DNA of 64,000 nucleotides from Thermogemmata fonticola. Lineage in GTDB: Bacteria > Planctomycetota > Planctomycetia > Gemmatales > Gemmataceae. Of this stretch, positions 55,381 through 64,000 are shown piece by piece. The translations under genes and the position numbers were made by a program. The stretch is taken from NCBI RefSeq assembly GCF_013694095.1, contig NZ_JACEFB010000011.1:62001-126000 (forward strand). The letters are read 5' to 3'. The notes beneath the pieces were generated by a model. The model did no database searches. It worked only from the letters and a program-made list of their open reading frames with translations, and was not told where the DNA came from. Every line of letters begins with the position of its first letter. The stretch's first letter is position 1.

Positions 55381-57525
55381 ATGGCCCTTTCCAGCGTGCG
55401 CGTGGGGGTATGGGGTGGTCTAGCCGGCATCGCTTTCCTCTTGAGCGGCAGTGGAAGGTGGACGCCCCATGCTCCCGGAGCGTTGCCTGCTTCCGAAGAG
55501 CGCTCGGCCTCATCGGGTCTTACCCTCTACGTTTCTCCGCAGGGAAACGACCGCTGGAGCGGCAGGTTGGCCCAAGCTGCTGCTCACGGCAGCGATGGTC
55601 CCGTCGCCAGTCTCGCCCAGGCTCTGCGGATCGCTCGCCAATTGCGGCAGGCAGCGCCGCCAAACTCACCTCGGGCGGTGACCATCGTCTTGCGCGGCGG
55701 CCTCTACTTCCTGACCGAACCGGTGTTGCTGACCCCCCAGGATTCGGGAAGCGCCCAGGCTCCCCTGCGGATTGTCGCCTATCCCCAGGAGCGGCCTGTG
55801 CTCAGCGGCGGGCGGCGCGTGTCCGGCTGGAAGGCTGCCTCCCTTGCCGGTCGGACGCTCTGGCAGGCGGAGTTGGCCGAGGTGCGAGCCGGTCAGTGGT
55901 ATTTCCGGCAATTATGGGTCAATGGCCAGCGGGCACGGCGAGCGCGCCACCCCAACACCGGCTTCCTCTCCGTTGCGGAATTGCCCGACGTGACCAAGGA
56001 CACGCCTTGGAATCAGGGTCAAAAACGTTTCCGCTTCCGAGCGGGGGACCTGTCTTGCTGGCCGACTCTGGACGCTGCCGAGGTCGTGGTCCTCAATCGC
56101 TGGGTGGAGTCCCGCTTGCCCGTTGTCCGTTGCGATGAAAAGGAACGACTGCTGGAGTTCAGCAAGCGGAGCGTCTTCCGCCTGGACCAGGGCGATCCAT
56201 ACTACGTCGAGCACTGTCGGGAGGCCCTCGACGCGCCGGGGGAATGGTTCCTTGATCGGACCACAGGGCGATTGGAATACCTGCCCCGTGCGGGGGAAGA
56301 GATCGGCCAAAGCGAAGTGATCGCGCCGGTTCTGCCCCAGGTGGTGCGCATGGTGGGCGATCCGGCTCAGGGGCGCTGGGTGGAGCATGTCCACTGGGAA
56401 GGGATCACGTTTGCCCACACGGAGTGGTATTTTCCGGAGGCAAGCCGGCGCGGCAGGGATGTCGGCGGTTTCGCCCAGGCGGCAGTGGAAGTGCCCGGCG
56501 CGGTCTTTGCGGAAGGGGTGCGGCAGTGCACCTTTGAGCGCTGCACCTTCACCCAGCTTGGCACCTATGCCCTGGAGTTGGGCCGGGCCTGTTCCCGCAA
56601 TCGCATCCTTCGCTGCTCCTTCTCCGATCTGGGCGCGGGCGGGATCAAAATCGGAGAAATGACCATCCGAGATGCTCCGGCGGACCAGACCTCCGATAAC
56701 GAAGTGACGGACTGCACCCTGCGGGACGGCGGACATCTGTTCCACAGCGGCGTCGGTATCTGGATTGGCCAGAGTGCCAACAACCGCATTGCCCACTGTG
56801 AAATCGCGGACTTCTACTACACCGGCATCAGCATCGGTTGGACGTGGGGTTACGGTCGGTCCTTAGCACGCGGAAATATCGTTGAATACAATCACGTCCA
56901 CCATATCGGCCAAAAAAGCGACGGTAGCGGACCCTTGCTTAGCGATATGGGAGGCATCTACACGCTGGGCATTCAGCCTGGCACGGTGATCCGCTACAAT
57001 CTCTGGCACGACATTGCCGCTTTGCGCTATGGCGGCTGGGGCATCTACTTCGACGAAGGGTCTACCGGAATCGTGGCGGAAAACAACGTGGTGTACAACA
57101 CCACGCATGGCGGATTCCACCAGCATTACGGCAAGGACAATACGGTACAGAATAACATCTTCGCCGGGGCTAGGGATCATGCGATACAAGCAACTCGACC
57201 GGAAGATCATACCCGCTTCCGTTTCCTCCGCAACATCGTCCTCCATCGTGGGGAACAATTCCTGGCTGGCAATCTCGACTTCCACTTCGTCTTCGACCAC
57301 AACCTCTATTGGCGGCCTGAGGGAGGAACAATGCGCTTCGGCAACCTCACGTGGGAGCAGTGGCAAGCCAAGGGAATGGATCGGCACTCGCGCCAGGCCG
57401 ACCCCCAATTCCGCGATCCCCAGCGTTACGATTTCCGCCTCGCCGAGACTTCACCGGCGCGGGAGCTAGGTTTCCAGCCCTTCTCTCTGGATCAGGTAGG
57501 TCCGCGGCGGGAGAAAATGCCATAA
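55381..57525 (+). CDS. Secreted right-handed beta-helix protein, glycoside hydrolase-like
   Basis: A 714-residue protein. An N-terminal hydrophobic segment (VWGGLAGIAFLLSG) is followed by LYVSPQGNDRWSG, the opening typical of beta-helix polysaccharide-acting proteins, and ALRIARQLRQ. Repeated beta-helix coils run through residues about 330-620 (NRILRCSFSDLGAGGIKIGE, NNRIAHCEIADFYYTGISIG, VRYNLWHDI-like turns, ENNVVYNTTHGGFHQHYGKD). The layout resembles GH141-type enzymes, but no catalytic residues can be assigned from sequence alone. Substrate unknown. Confidence 0.82.
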   Translation: MALSSVRVGVWGGLAGIAFLLSGSGRWTPHAPGALPASEERSASSGLTLYVSPQGNDRWSGRLAQAAAHGSDGPVASLAQALRIARQLRQAAPPNSPRAVTIVLRGGLYFLTEPVLLTPQDSGSAQAPLRIVAYPQERPVLSGGRRVSGWKAASLAGRTLWQAELAEVRAGQWYFRQLWVNGQRARRARHPNTGFLSVAELPDVTKDTPWNQGQKRFRFRAGDLSCWPTLDAAEVVVLNRWVESRLPVVRCDEKERLLEFSKRSVFRLDQGDPYYVEHCREALDAPGEWFLDRTTGRLEYLPRAGEEIGQSEVIAPVLPQVVRMVGDPAQGRWVEHVHWEGITFAHTEWYFPEASRRGRDVGGFAQAAVEVPGAVFAEGVRQCTFERCTFTQLGTYALELGRACSRNRILRCSFSDLGAGGIKIGEMTIRDAPADQTSDNEVTDCTLRDGGHLFHSGVGIWIGQSANNRIAHCEIADFYYTGISIGWTWGYGRSLARGNIVEYNHVHHIGQKSDGSGPLLSDMGGIYTLGIQPGTVIRYNLWHDIAALRYGGWGIYFDEGSTGIVAENNVVYNTTHGGFHQHYGKDNTVQNNIFAGARDHAIQATRPEDHTRFRFLRNIVLHRGEQFLAGNLDFHFVFDHNLYWRPEGGTMRFGNLTWEQWQAKGMDRHSRQADPQFRDPQRYDFRLAETSPARELGFQPFSLDQVGPRREKMP

Positions 57526-57693
57526 AATCCCCGCAGATCCTACCCTGGTCCGCCATAAATTAAGGAGTGGGTGCTTGGCTGGACCTCCGCCTGATGTTGG
57601 CGGACCGGCGGTTATCCTTCGCTGATGTCTTGACGCGGGGGGAGGTGATCCCGCGCACAGTTCGGTTTTCAGGCTCTGCTCGGAAGGCGTCCT

Positions 57694-58737
57694 ATGGCAC
57701 TTCGCACTCTACTCCGCCAGGGGAGTCCGTTGGCGGACCCGGCGGTCCAGCTCCGCATTCTCTCCCAGGCAGGACGGCACAAACCGTTCGAGCAGTCCCT
57801 GGCAGAAAGCGGGTTGTACCCTTTGTGTGCCAACGGCATTTCCGTGTTGCAGTTGAACTTGGGCAAGCTCTGCAACCAGACCTGTCGGCATTGCCATGTC
57901 GATGCCGGGCCGGAACGCCGCGAGGTGATGAGCCAAGAGACGATGCAACTGTGCCTCGACTTTTTGGCCCGCACGGACATTCCGATCGTGGACATCACGG
58001 GGGGCGCCCCGGAGATGAACCCCCACTTCCGCTGGCTGGTCCGGCAGGTCCGGGGCTTGGGCCGGCACGTCATCGACCGCTGCAACCTGACCATTCTCTT
58101 AGCTCCCGGTTACGAAGACTTGCCGGAGTTCCTCGCAGAGCAAGGCGTCGAGATCGTGGCCTCCTTGCCGTGTTATCTGGAAGAGAACACCGATGCTCAG
58201 CGCGGCTCCGGTGTCTTCGAGAAATCGATAGCTGCTCTTCGGCGGCTCAACGCCTTGGGTTATGGCCAGCCCAACAGCTCCTTGCACCTGACTCTGGTGT
58301 ACAATCCGCTTGGCCCTTCCCTACCACCGGACCAGTCCACCCTGGAGGCGGCCTATCGGCGGGAGTTGGCCCGCCGCTACGGTATCGTCTTCCATCGTCT
58401 CTACACCATTACGAACATGCCCATTAGCCGCTTTCTGGAGGACCTGCTGAGTCGGGGGCAGCTCGAAGAGTACATGCAAAAGCTGATCGTGTCGTACAAC
58501 CCGGCGGCTGCCGCCGGCGTGATGTGTCGGACCACCTTATCCGTCGGCTGGGATGGCCGGCTCTACGATTGCGACTTCAACCAGATGCTGCAACTGGGTT
58601 TGGCCCCCGATTGGCCCCAGCACATCCGGGAAGCCGATCCCGACCGGCTCGCCCAGCGCCGGATCACCACGGGACAACACTGCTATGGTTGCACTGCCGG
58701 GAACGGTTCCAGTTGCCAGGGAGCGGTGCTAGCTTGA
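57694..58737 (+). CDS. arsS: Arsenosugar biosynthesis radical SAM protein ArsS
   Basis: A 347-residue radical-SAM enzyme. The iron-sulfur motif CxxxCxxC is at Cys60, Cys64 and Cys67 (CNQTCRHC); DITGGAPEMNPHF follows. The C-terminal half has MPISRFLEDL, CRTTLSVGWDGRLYDCDFNQ and HCYGCTAGNGSSCQGA, the DUF3641-like region typical of ArsS, with extra Cys that could bind a second cluster or peptide. The family acts in arsenosugar formation; no other arsenic gene is nearby. GGAAGG lies upstream of the ATG. Confidence 0.9.
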   Translation: MALRTLLRQGSPLADPAVQLRILSQAGRHKPFEQSLAESGLYPLCANGISVLQLNLGKLCNQTCRHCHVDAGPERREVMSQETMQLCLDFLARTDIPIVDITGGAPEMNPHFRWLVRQVRGLGRHVIDRCNLTILLAPGYEDLPEFLAEQGVEIVASLPCYLEENTDAQRGSGVFEKSIAALRRLNALGYGQPNSSLHLTLVYNPLGPSLPPDQSTLEAAYRRELARRYGIVFHRLYTITNMPISRFLEDLLSRGQLEEYMQKLIVSYNPAAAAGVMCRTTLSVGWDGRLYDCDFNQMLQLGLAPDWPQHIREADPDRLAQRRITTGQHCYGCTAGNGSSCQGAVLA

Positions 58738-58888
58738 CCGTTGGAAAGACGGCGTCCGCCGAGGCAACCATGCAGAGGCAGACGGTGGGTCGCCGGATGT
58801 AAAAGGGTAGCGTGTATCTGAGCAAGCGGTTCAGCGTCTTCCCGAAAGCGACAGCGCTGTAGCAGCCCTGGATCAGGGTGGCGGCATG

Positions 58889-61800
58889 TCAGCGTGGCGG
58901 TGGGGGCGGCGGCGGTTCCTTGAGGCTGGCGAGGAAGGCGACCAGATCGCGTAACTGTCGGCGCGTCAGCTTCGTATGCAGGTCCGCGGGCATGGCGCTG
59001 GGGCCTTTCCGCCGGGACTCGACATCGGCCTTGCGGATGACCAATTCCTGGTTCTCTGGCGTCACCAGGCGGATGGTGCTCTCGTCTTCATACTTGATCA
59101 CTCCGGTGATCGTGCGTTCATCCTGAAGCAAGAGGATGGCCGTTTCGTACCCCTTGGCGATGCGGGCATCTGGGAAGACGACAGCTTCGAGGAAGTAGCG
59201 GTAATCCTTAGCGGGATCGGCGGCCAGTCCATTGAGCGCGGGTCCCACCTCGCCGCCCTGGCCATCGAGTTTGTGGCAGCGCTGGCAGTACACGGCGGAG
59301 TGATTCAGAACGATGTCGCGCCCGCGTTCCGGGTTGCCGCCACGCAGGGCGTCCAGATACGGTGCTAAGGGATCGGCGGATTTCTGTTGAGCTTGGCGGT
59401 AGGCTTGCACTTTCTGGGCCAGCGGGGCGAACAGCTTCTTCCCTGGAGCAGATTGGGAGCGGGTCTCGGCGGCTTCGAGCAGATCCAGGAGCAGCTCCGG
59501 AGCGAGTCGGCCTGCCAGCGCCTGATCGAGCCAGTCAGCCAGGAGGCGATCCACACTTTCGGAAGGTTGCGGCCAACGGCCTAGGAGGGTCAAGGCTTCT
59601 TGTTTTTCCACGATGTCGGCTTGGGGGTTGCTGAGCAAGCGCAGGACTTCTGGCAGGAGGGCTTGGGGGTGGCGGCGAGCCAGGATGTGCCGGGCCGCCG
59701 CACGCAGAGCGGCATGCGGCGCTTGACGGGCCTTCTCCGCCACGGCGGCGAGGTCCGCATACCGCAGGACTTCGAGGGCATAAAGAGCTTCTACCCGCAG
59801 GGACAGCGGCTGTTGCTCCTGTTGGACAACCTCGGCTAGTGCGGGACCGAAGTCTTGAAGGCCGAGCCGGGCGATAGTTTGGGCGGCCTGGCGGCGCACC
59901 GGGTCCGAACCGGTAAACAGACGTGCTCCTTGCTGCCGGACAGCAGCCGCGACAACGGCGGCGTCGCGCCGGGGCAAATCCAACGTCAAGCCGGTGATGG
60001 GGTCGCGCCGGGGTGGGGCCGGCCAGTCTGCAAGCAACTTGAGGGCGAAGAGGCGGAGGTGATCCGGAGCGTGGGTTCGGCCAGCCAGGCGTGCCAGTCG
60101 CTCCGCTCCTGGAGCGTCTCCCAAAATGTAGTTGGCCGCAGCAGACCGATAGGCTACCGCCAAGCTGCGCTCGCTTTGATCCGCCAGGCGGGCCAAGGCC
60201 GGCAGGGCGGAGAATACCCGCTCCTCATAGATTGCACGGGCTGCTTCGGCGACAATCCTCTCCTCGGCATCGTTCAGGAAATTGGCCAGCCGCTCGCTCC
60301 GGTGTTTGCGCAAGGTCAGGACGAGGGCCAAGCGCACGGCGGGATGATTCGCGGAGGGGTCCTGCCGCACAGCCTCTTGCCAGCTTTCCCACAAATCCTG
60401 CGGATTGCTGAAAGCATAGTACAGCCCCATGACGGCCGCATGCCGCAGGTACGGGTCCTGGTTATTGTTGCTGACAAGCAGTTCAAATAGCGGTTTGAGG
60501 TAGGCGCTTCTCGCGGAAGAAGCAGGGTTCGCGGAAGATGCCGGCGGGCCGAGTTTCCCGTAGGTGATGGCAGCAGCGCTGCGGACATGGGGCTGCCCTT
60601 CCCGTAGCAAGCGGGCCAGTCGGCTGTGCCCCTGTGAGAGGTGCTGCGCCATGTCGGTTGCCGCGGAAGAGGAAGAGGGGGCAGCACGGCGGCTTTGACT
60701 GGCGAACCACACGTCTCCCAACTGTTCTGCGGCCGCTCGGCCGACTTCAGGGTCCGGGTCGGCCAGGAGGTCCGCCAAGACCTGGAGGAGACCAGTGCGT
60801 GTCGCGGAGGCTTTGGCGTCGGAGGGAGACAGGCGGCGTGCGATCATGCCCAGTCCCCAGAGAGCGTGCAGGCGGGCCAAGCGGCTGGCCGACCGATCCG
60901 CGGCGATTTCCCGTAGAGACTGATGGGCTTGGCGCTCAGCCAGTTCCAATTGAGCATAGAGCCGCACCTGCTGATGCGGATGCCCCAAGAGTTGGCACAA
61001 TTCGGCTGCCGAACGCTGCGGGAAGCCTTCCCGTAGCAAGCGTTGCACTTCAGCCACGACCGGCTGGCTCTGGGCTTGCGGGTCCGTGACGCGGAAGAGG
61101 CGTCCTTTCCCCGGCGGATTCCAGCCGCCCACCCAGTCGCTCCAGTAGAAAGCGCCATCTGGGCCGAAGTCGCAATCGGTGGCAACAATGCCCCGGAGAA
61201 AGGGTTCCGCCTGCACCATCTCAAACCCAGCTCCCTTGGGGCGAAAACGAACGTTCCAGATTACGCTGCTGTTCGGATCTGCGGTGAAGTCGCAGGCGAA
61301 GAAGGAGTCGCGGTAGCGGTCTGCCAGTCCGACCCCCGGATAGTGGACGATGCCAGCCGGGCCGTTCCCCAGATGGGAAACAGGCGGTATGATCCACGCG
61401 GGTTGGTCCGCATGATAGGTATGCCAGAGCTTCTCGACGTTCCACGGCCCGCGGTTCCCTTGCGGGGTGTCCGGTGTGTGGTAGAGGGTGCCGTACTGAT
61501 AGCCGCCGCGCCAGCCGCTATCCCCTCCTTCCATCACGTAGACCCAGCGGGCGCGATCGCCGGAGTCGGAGTTGTTATCGAAGGTGAACAAATACCCCAA
61601 ATCGTCAAAGGCCAACTCCTGAGGATTGCGCAGCCCCCAGTGAACAACTTCCAGTCGGCTGCCATCCAGTTCGCAGCGTAGCACGGCACCCATGTTCGGA
61701 TAAAGTAAACGCTGGCCCTCCCTGGTGAGGACCTGGAAGCCGCGGTCGCCGATCGAAAAGTAGAGCCGCCCATCGGGACCCAACCGCAAACCGTGCAGAT

Positions 61801-62428
61801 CATGACCGAGGAATTGCGCGGTGGGACCGAAGCCGCTGAACAGGGTTTCCTTAACATCCGCCACACCGTCTCGATTCGTGTCTTGTAGGAGATACAGATC
61901 GGGAATGCAGGCGAAGTACACCCGGCCGCGATAGGCCAGCACTCCTGCCGCCAGCCCATCTTGGGGGCGATTGTACCCTCCGGAAAAGATCGTGCTTTTC
62001 GTGGCCCGGCCCGTTCCCTGCTCGTCCCAGACTAACCGCAACTGATCGCTGTATTTCTCGAACCCCTGATATTTGTGCTTTTTGTACATGGCCAGCAGAT
62101 CATCGATCGTACGATTGGCCAGGTCTTCTTCCAGCCAGTACATGTGGCTGCGGGTATCGGGGACGCCCCGTCCGAAGCGGGTGGTTTCGGCGATGAAGGC
62201 GCGGCCTTGTTCGTCGAAGCAGAACGCCACGGGATTAGCCAGCAGCGGTTCCGCCGCCCAGAGTTGCACTTTCAAGCTCTTATCGGCGAGGCGTAGGCGG
62301 CCCAAGGTCTCTTCCGCTCCGCCCAACTTCCCCGGACGCTGGCCCCAACTGGAAGGCATCCCCCATCCCCCGACCACTGCCAAGAGGATGCCACCGATCC
62401 ACCCTGCGACGGCTGCCTTTCGATGCAT
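58889..62428 (-). CDS. PVC-type membrane-bound dehydrogenase with HEAT repeats and cytochrome c
   Basis: A 1179-residue exported protein. Signal segment near residues 9-30 (GWIGGILLAVVGGWGM). A beta-propeller dehydrogenase-like part (residues about 60-460: VAFCFDEQGRAFIAETTRFG, GHDLHGLRLGPDGRLYFSIG, GLRNPQELAFDD) is followed by HEAT-like helical repeats (about 480-1000). A cytochrome c-type heme site CQRCH lies at residues 1048-1052, then GEVGPALNGL. The Pro-rich end is short. AAGGAG lies 8 nt before the ATG at 62428. This architecture is a hallmark of planctomycetes and verrucomicrobia; likely a periplasmic redox enzyme on sugars or polysaccharides. Confidence 0.93.
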   Translation of the reverse strand: MHRKAAVAGWIGGILLAVVGGWGMPSSWGQRPGKLGGAEETLGRLRLADKSLKVQLWAAEPLLANPVAFCFDEQGRAFIAETTRFGRGVPDTRSHMYWLEEDLANRTIDDLLAMYKKHKYQGFEKYSDQLRLVWDEQGTGRATKSTIFSGGYNRPQDGLAAGVLAYRGRVYFACIPDLYLLQDTNRDGVADVKETLFSGFGPTAQFLGHDLHGLRLGPDGRLYFSIGDRGFQVLTREGQRLLYPNMGAVLRCELDGSRLEVVHWGLRNPQELAFDDLGYLFTFDNNSDSGDRARWVYVMEGGDSGWRGGYQYGTLYHTPDTPQGNRGPWNVEKLWHTYHADQPAWIIPPVSHLGNGPAGIVHYPGVGLADRYRDSFFACDFTADPNSSVIWNVRFRPKGAGFEMVQAEPFLRGIVATDCDFGPDGAFYWSDWVGGWNPPGKGRLFRVTDPQAQSQPVVAEVQRLLREGFPQRSAAELCQLLGHPHQQVRLYAQLELAERQAHQSLREIAADRSASRLARLHALWGLGMIARRLSPSDAKASATRTGLLQVLADLLADPDPEVGRAAAEQLGDVWFASQSRRAAPSSSSAATDMAQHLSQGHSRLARLLREGQPHVRSAAAITYGKLGPPASSANPASSARSAYLKPLFELLVSNNNQDPYLRHAAVMGLYYAFSNPQDLWESWQEAVRQDPSANHPAVRLALVLTLRKHRSERLANFLNDAEERIVAEAARAIYEERVFSALPALARLADQSERSLAVAYRSAAANYILGDAPGAERLARLAGRTHAPDHLRLFALKLLADWPAPPRRDPITGLTLDLPRRDAAVVAAAVRQQGARLFTGSDPVRRQAAQTIARLGLQDFGPALAEVVQQEQQPLSLRVEALYALEVLRYADLAAVAEKARQAPHAALRAAARHILARRHPQALLPEVLRLLSNPQADIVEKQEALTLLGRWPQPSESVDRLLADWLDQALAGRLAPELLLDLLEAAETRSQSAPGKKLFAPLAQKVQAYRQAQQKSADPLAPYLDALRGGNPERGRDIVLNHSAVYCQRCHKLDGQGGEVGPALNGLAADPAKDYRYFLEAVVFPDARIAKGYETAILLLQDERTITGVIKYEDESTIRLVTPENQELVIRKADVESRRKGPSAMPADLHTKLTRRQLRDLVAFLASLKEPPPPPPPR

Positions 62429-62602
62429 GATGAAGACTCCTTGAAGCTTTCGCTTTTCCTCTAATGTATGAAACCATTCCCATGCCCTGGCCTTGCTCCC
62501 CATGGACCAGGTCTTCGGCCAGGCATTGTGTGGGAAACGCCCCTATTCTCCGATGGGAAGAGGGGGTTAGGACCGAACAAGGTCGCTGCGAGAAAGGCCG
62601 GC

Positions 62603-63859
62603 TCACTTCTTCGGCTGACCCTGCGGAGGTTGGCGAGGCTGGTCGGGCAAGGGTTCGAGGAGACGCGGTTCCTGTGCGGCAATCGCATAGGCATCGCTGT
62701 CCTGCTGACGGACTTTCTTACCCCCTTGCTGCAAGATGGCGCGCTCGGCCAGTTCGAGGATGAGGTCGGCCTGCTCGCTGATCCGCATCTTTTCGGGCAG
62801 TTGGGGGCGGGTGCGATTGAGGTAGATGTCCTGAACTTTGTACTGCGGCAATTGGGCCAGGCGGCGCTGACCCCAGCGGACACCGAGAATGCAGCCCGCA
62901 GTGGCAGCATTGCAATCGGCGTCGTAACCCAGGGCCATCGCATATTGCAGCGTCTTGTAGAAGTCATCCTGACCGTAAAGCAAAGCCAGTACGATCAGTG
63001 CGCCATTAGTTGGCGTGGCATTGTCATTCCAGCCGCGCTCGCGGTACCAGCGTTGATGAATCTGTTGACGAGCCGCTTTCCAATCCTGCGGATGCTGGCG
63101 AAAAGCAGCACGGGCATCGCGAATGGCGGCATAGAGACTGCTCCGCCGATCCAACGCTGGCAGGGCACTTTCGAGAACCTGTTCGATGGGCCGCTGATCC
63201 ACGAAGCAGAGACTGATGAACGCTGGCCAGAATTGGGCTGCCTGCAACGGCTCCTGGGACACGGCCACTTTCGCATAATGCAATCCCAACTCGGCGGCCA
63301 GTTGGGGCATTCCCGGACAGACCAAACCGTACGCTTCCGTGCAGAATTGGGCCGAGAGGTTGTACCAGGCGTGTTCGTTGCGATCGACGTCGCCGGTCTG
63401 GGGCGGCAACAAGCCCTCCTCCATCAAGGCGCGTGCCCGTTTGTTCGCCCGCCACACTCCTGTGTTCATGTTGGCCTTCCAGATTTCGGCAATCCGGGCG
63501 TAGGGCAGCTTGAGGGTCTTGTCCCGCGCCATGAAGTACAAATGTGTCAGCTCAATGTCGCTGTCATCATCGGAGCGGGCACCCTGGGCGAGAAAAGTGA
63601 ACTGCGGCAGGCTATCGCGGGGCTGCTCCAGGTATTTGAACTCATGAGGCAGCCCTTCGAGATTTCCAATGAGCATGCCCAGCCAGCCGCCGTAGATGCG
63701 GTCATACAATTCCTGCCGCGTCAGGATGGCTTCGCGGACTTGGAGCTTGGCTGGAGGCGTGGCTTGCTCTGGCTGGACTGTTGCCCCTCGCGTTACCGCG
63801 GCACCGACCGTTGCTGCGCCCAGGAATAGTAGGGCTGGAAATCGCCAGGGTGTATGCAT
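62603..63859 (-). CDS. Exported ADP-ribosylglycohydrolase-family protein
   Basis: A 418-residue protein. GGAGG lies 7 nt before the ATG. A signal peptide (WRFPALLFLGAATVGAAVTR) is followed by the ADP-ribosylglycohydrolase core: RIYGGWLGMLIGNLEGLPHE, DDDSDIELTHLYFM (metal-binding Asp cluster) and GYDADCNAATAGCILGV (second Asp motif). These acidic residues bind two metal ions in the family. An exported location is odd for an enzyme that acts on ADP-ribosylated proteins, so the substrate may be different. The tail is Pro/Gln/Lys-rich. It lies upstream of the PVC-type cytochrome gene on the same strand. Confidence 0.88.
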   Translation of the reverse strand: MHTPWRFPALLFLGAATVGAAVTRGATVQPEQATPPAKLQVREAILTRQELYDRIYGGWLGMLIGNLEGLPHEFKYLEQPRDSLPQFTFLAQGARSDDDSDIELTHLYFMARDKTLKLPYARIAEIWKANMNTGVWRANKRARALMEEGLLPPQTGDVDRNEHAWYNLSAQFCTEAYGLVCPGMPQLAAELGLHYAKVAVSQEPLQAAQFWPAFISLCFVDQRPIEQVLESALPALDRRSSLYAAIRDARAAFRQHPQDWKAARQQIHQRWYRERGWNDNATPTNGALIVLALLYGQDDFYKTLQYAMALGYDADCNAATAGCILGVRWGQRRLAQLPQYKVQDIYLNRTRPQLPEKMRISEQADLILELAERAILQQGGKKVRQQDSDAYAIAAQEPRLLEPLPDQPRQPPQGQPKK

Positions 63860-64000
63860 GGAAAATCCTCCGCTACAAGGTTGGGTTCGGCAATCCGATT
63901 ATGTCACAATCCTTTGCTCCTTGCTATGACCCTGGGGCTGATCCACAAAAAGGATCCTTCCTCGACAGGTAGCTGCTGCGAGTTCCCCTCGAAACCCCAT

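Noticed and set aside
1-64000. tRNA and rRNA genes
   Set aside because: No T-loop-like GGTTCGAATCC element in a cloverleaf context and no rRNA core sequence was noticed by eye; a tRNA scan would be decisive.

Overview
The window is one piece of a planctomycete chromosome, most likely from the Gemmataceae. It carries a DUF1559 prepilin-like protein, a DUF1501 Tat protein, a BBP7-type outer-membrane barrel, a DUF1080 hydrolase, a PVC-type dehydrogenase/HEAT/cytochrome c protein, and an N-terminal LEPR-XLL-type motif (LEPLEDRTVP). GC content is high and genes sit on both strands in short runs. Everything here is read by eye from sequence; no database search was run.

Layout: 1-420 holds the 5' part of dtd (truncated by the window edge). 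652-2124 is a Tat-signal protein. 2799-6495 is a run of four membrane-anchored, mostly coiled-coil proteins. 6652-8487 is an L-lactate permease. 8915-10531 holds a coiled-coil lipoprotein and a secreted protein. 10532-15142 (minus strand) is the most interesting region: a frameshifted LEPR-XLL-type protein with a C-terminal nuclease-like toxin domain, its candidate immunity gene, a displaced promoterless toxin cassette with its own candidate immunity gene, and the stump of a third cassette. The three cassettes are joined by a repeated segment of about 106-120 bp. 15259-18796 holds folC, a lipoprotein and a DUF1559 protein. 19274-28567 holds DUF1501, a secreted mutarotase, a two-gene Type II restriction-modification pair, a Tat sugar isomerase-like protein, a Ser/Thr kinase and a BBP7 barrel.

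29313-34806 holds a MazG-like protein, a large membrane protein coupled to an ABC ATPase, a PilZ protein and peptide deformylase. 35019-50158 is the core translation/transcription block on the minus strand, in transcription order rplA-rplJ-rplL-rpoB-rpoC-rpsL-rpsG-fusA. It lacks rplK/nusG/secE at its head and has a 954 bp GC-rich, structured spacer between rplL and rpoB. 50355-63859 holds a DUF1080 protein, panD, a cupin epimerase, a hicBA pair with a frameshifted hicB, a zinc-ribbon membrane protein, a beta-helix protein, arsS, the PVC-type cytochrome protein and a secreted ADP-ribosylglycohydrolase-like protein.

How it fits together: the core block makes ribosomal and RNA polymerase subunits. 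Many of the remaining genes encode exported or envelope proteins typical of planctomycetes. The polymorphic-toxin locus, the R-M pair and hicBA are defence or conflict modules. Two genes (the LEPR-XLL toxin and hicB) each carry what looks like a one-base insertion next to a homopolymer, so sequencing error must be excluded before either is called a pseudogene. No tRNA, rRNA, CRISPR array or insertion sequence was recognised.
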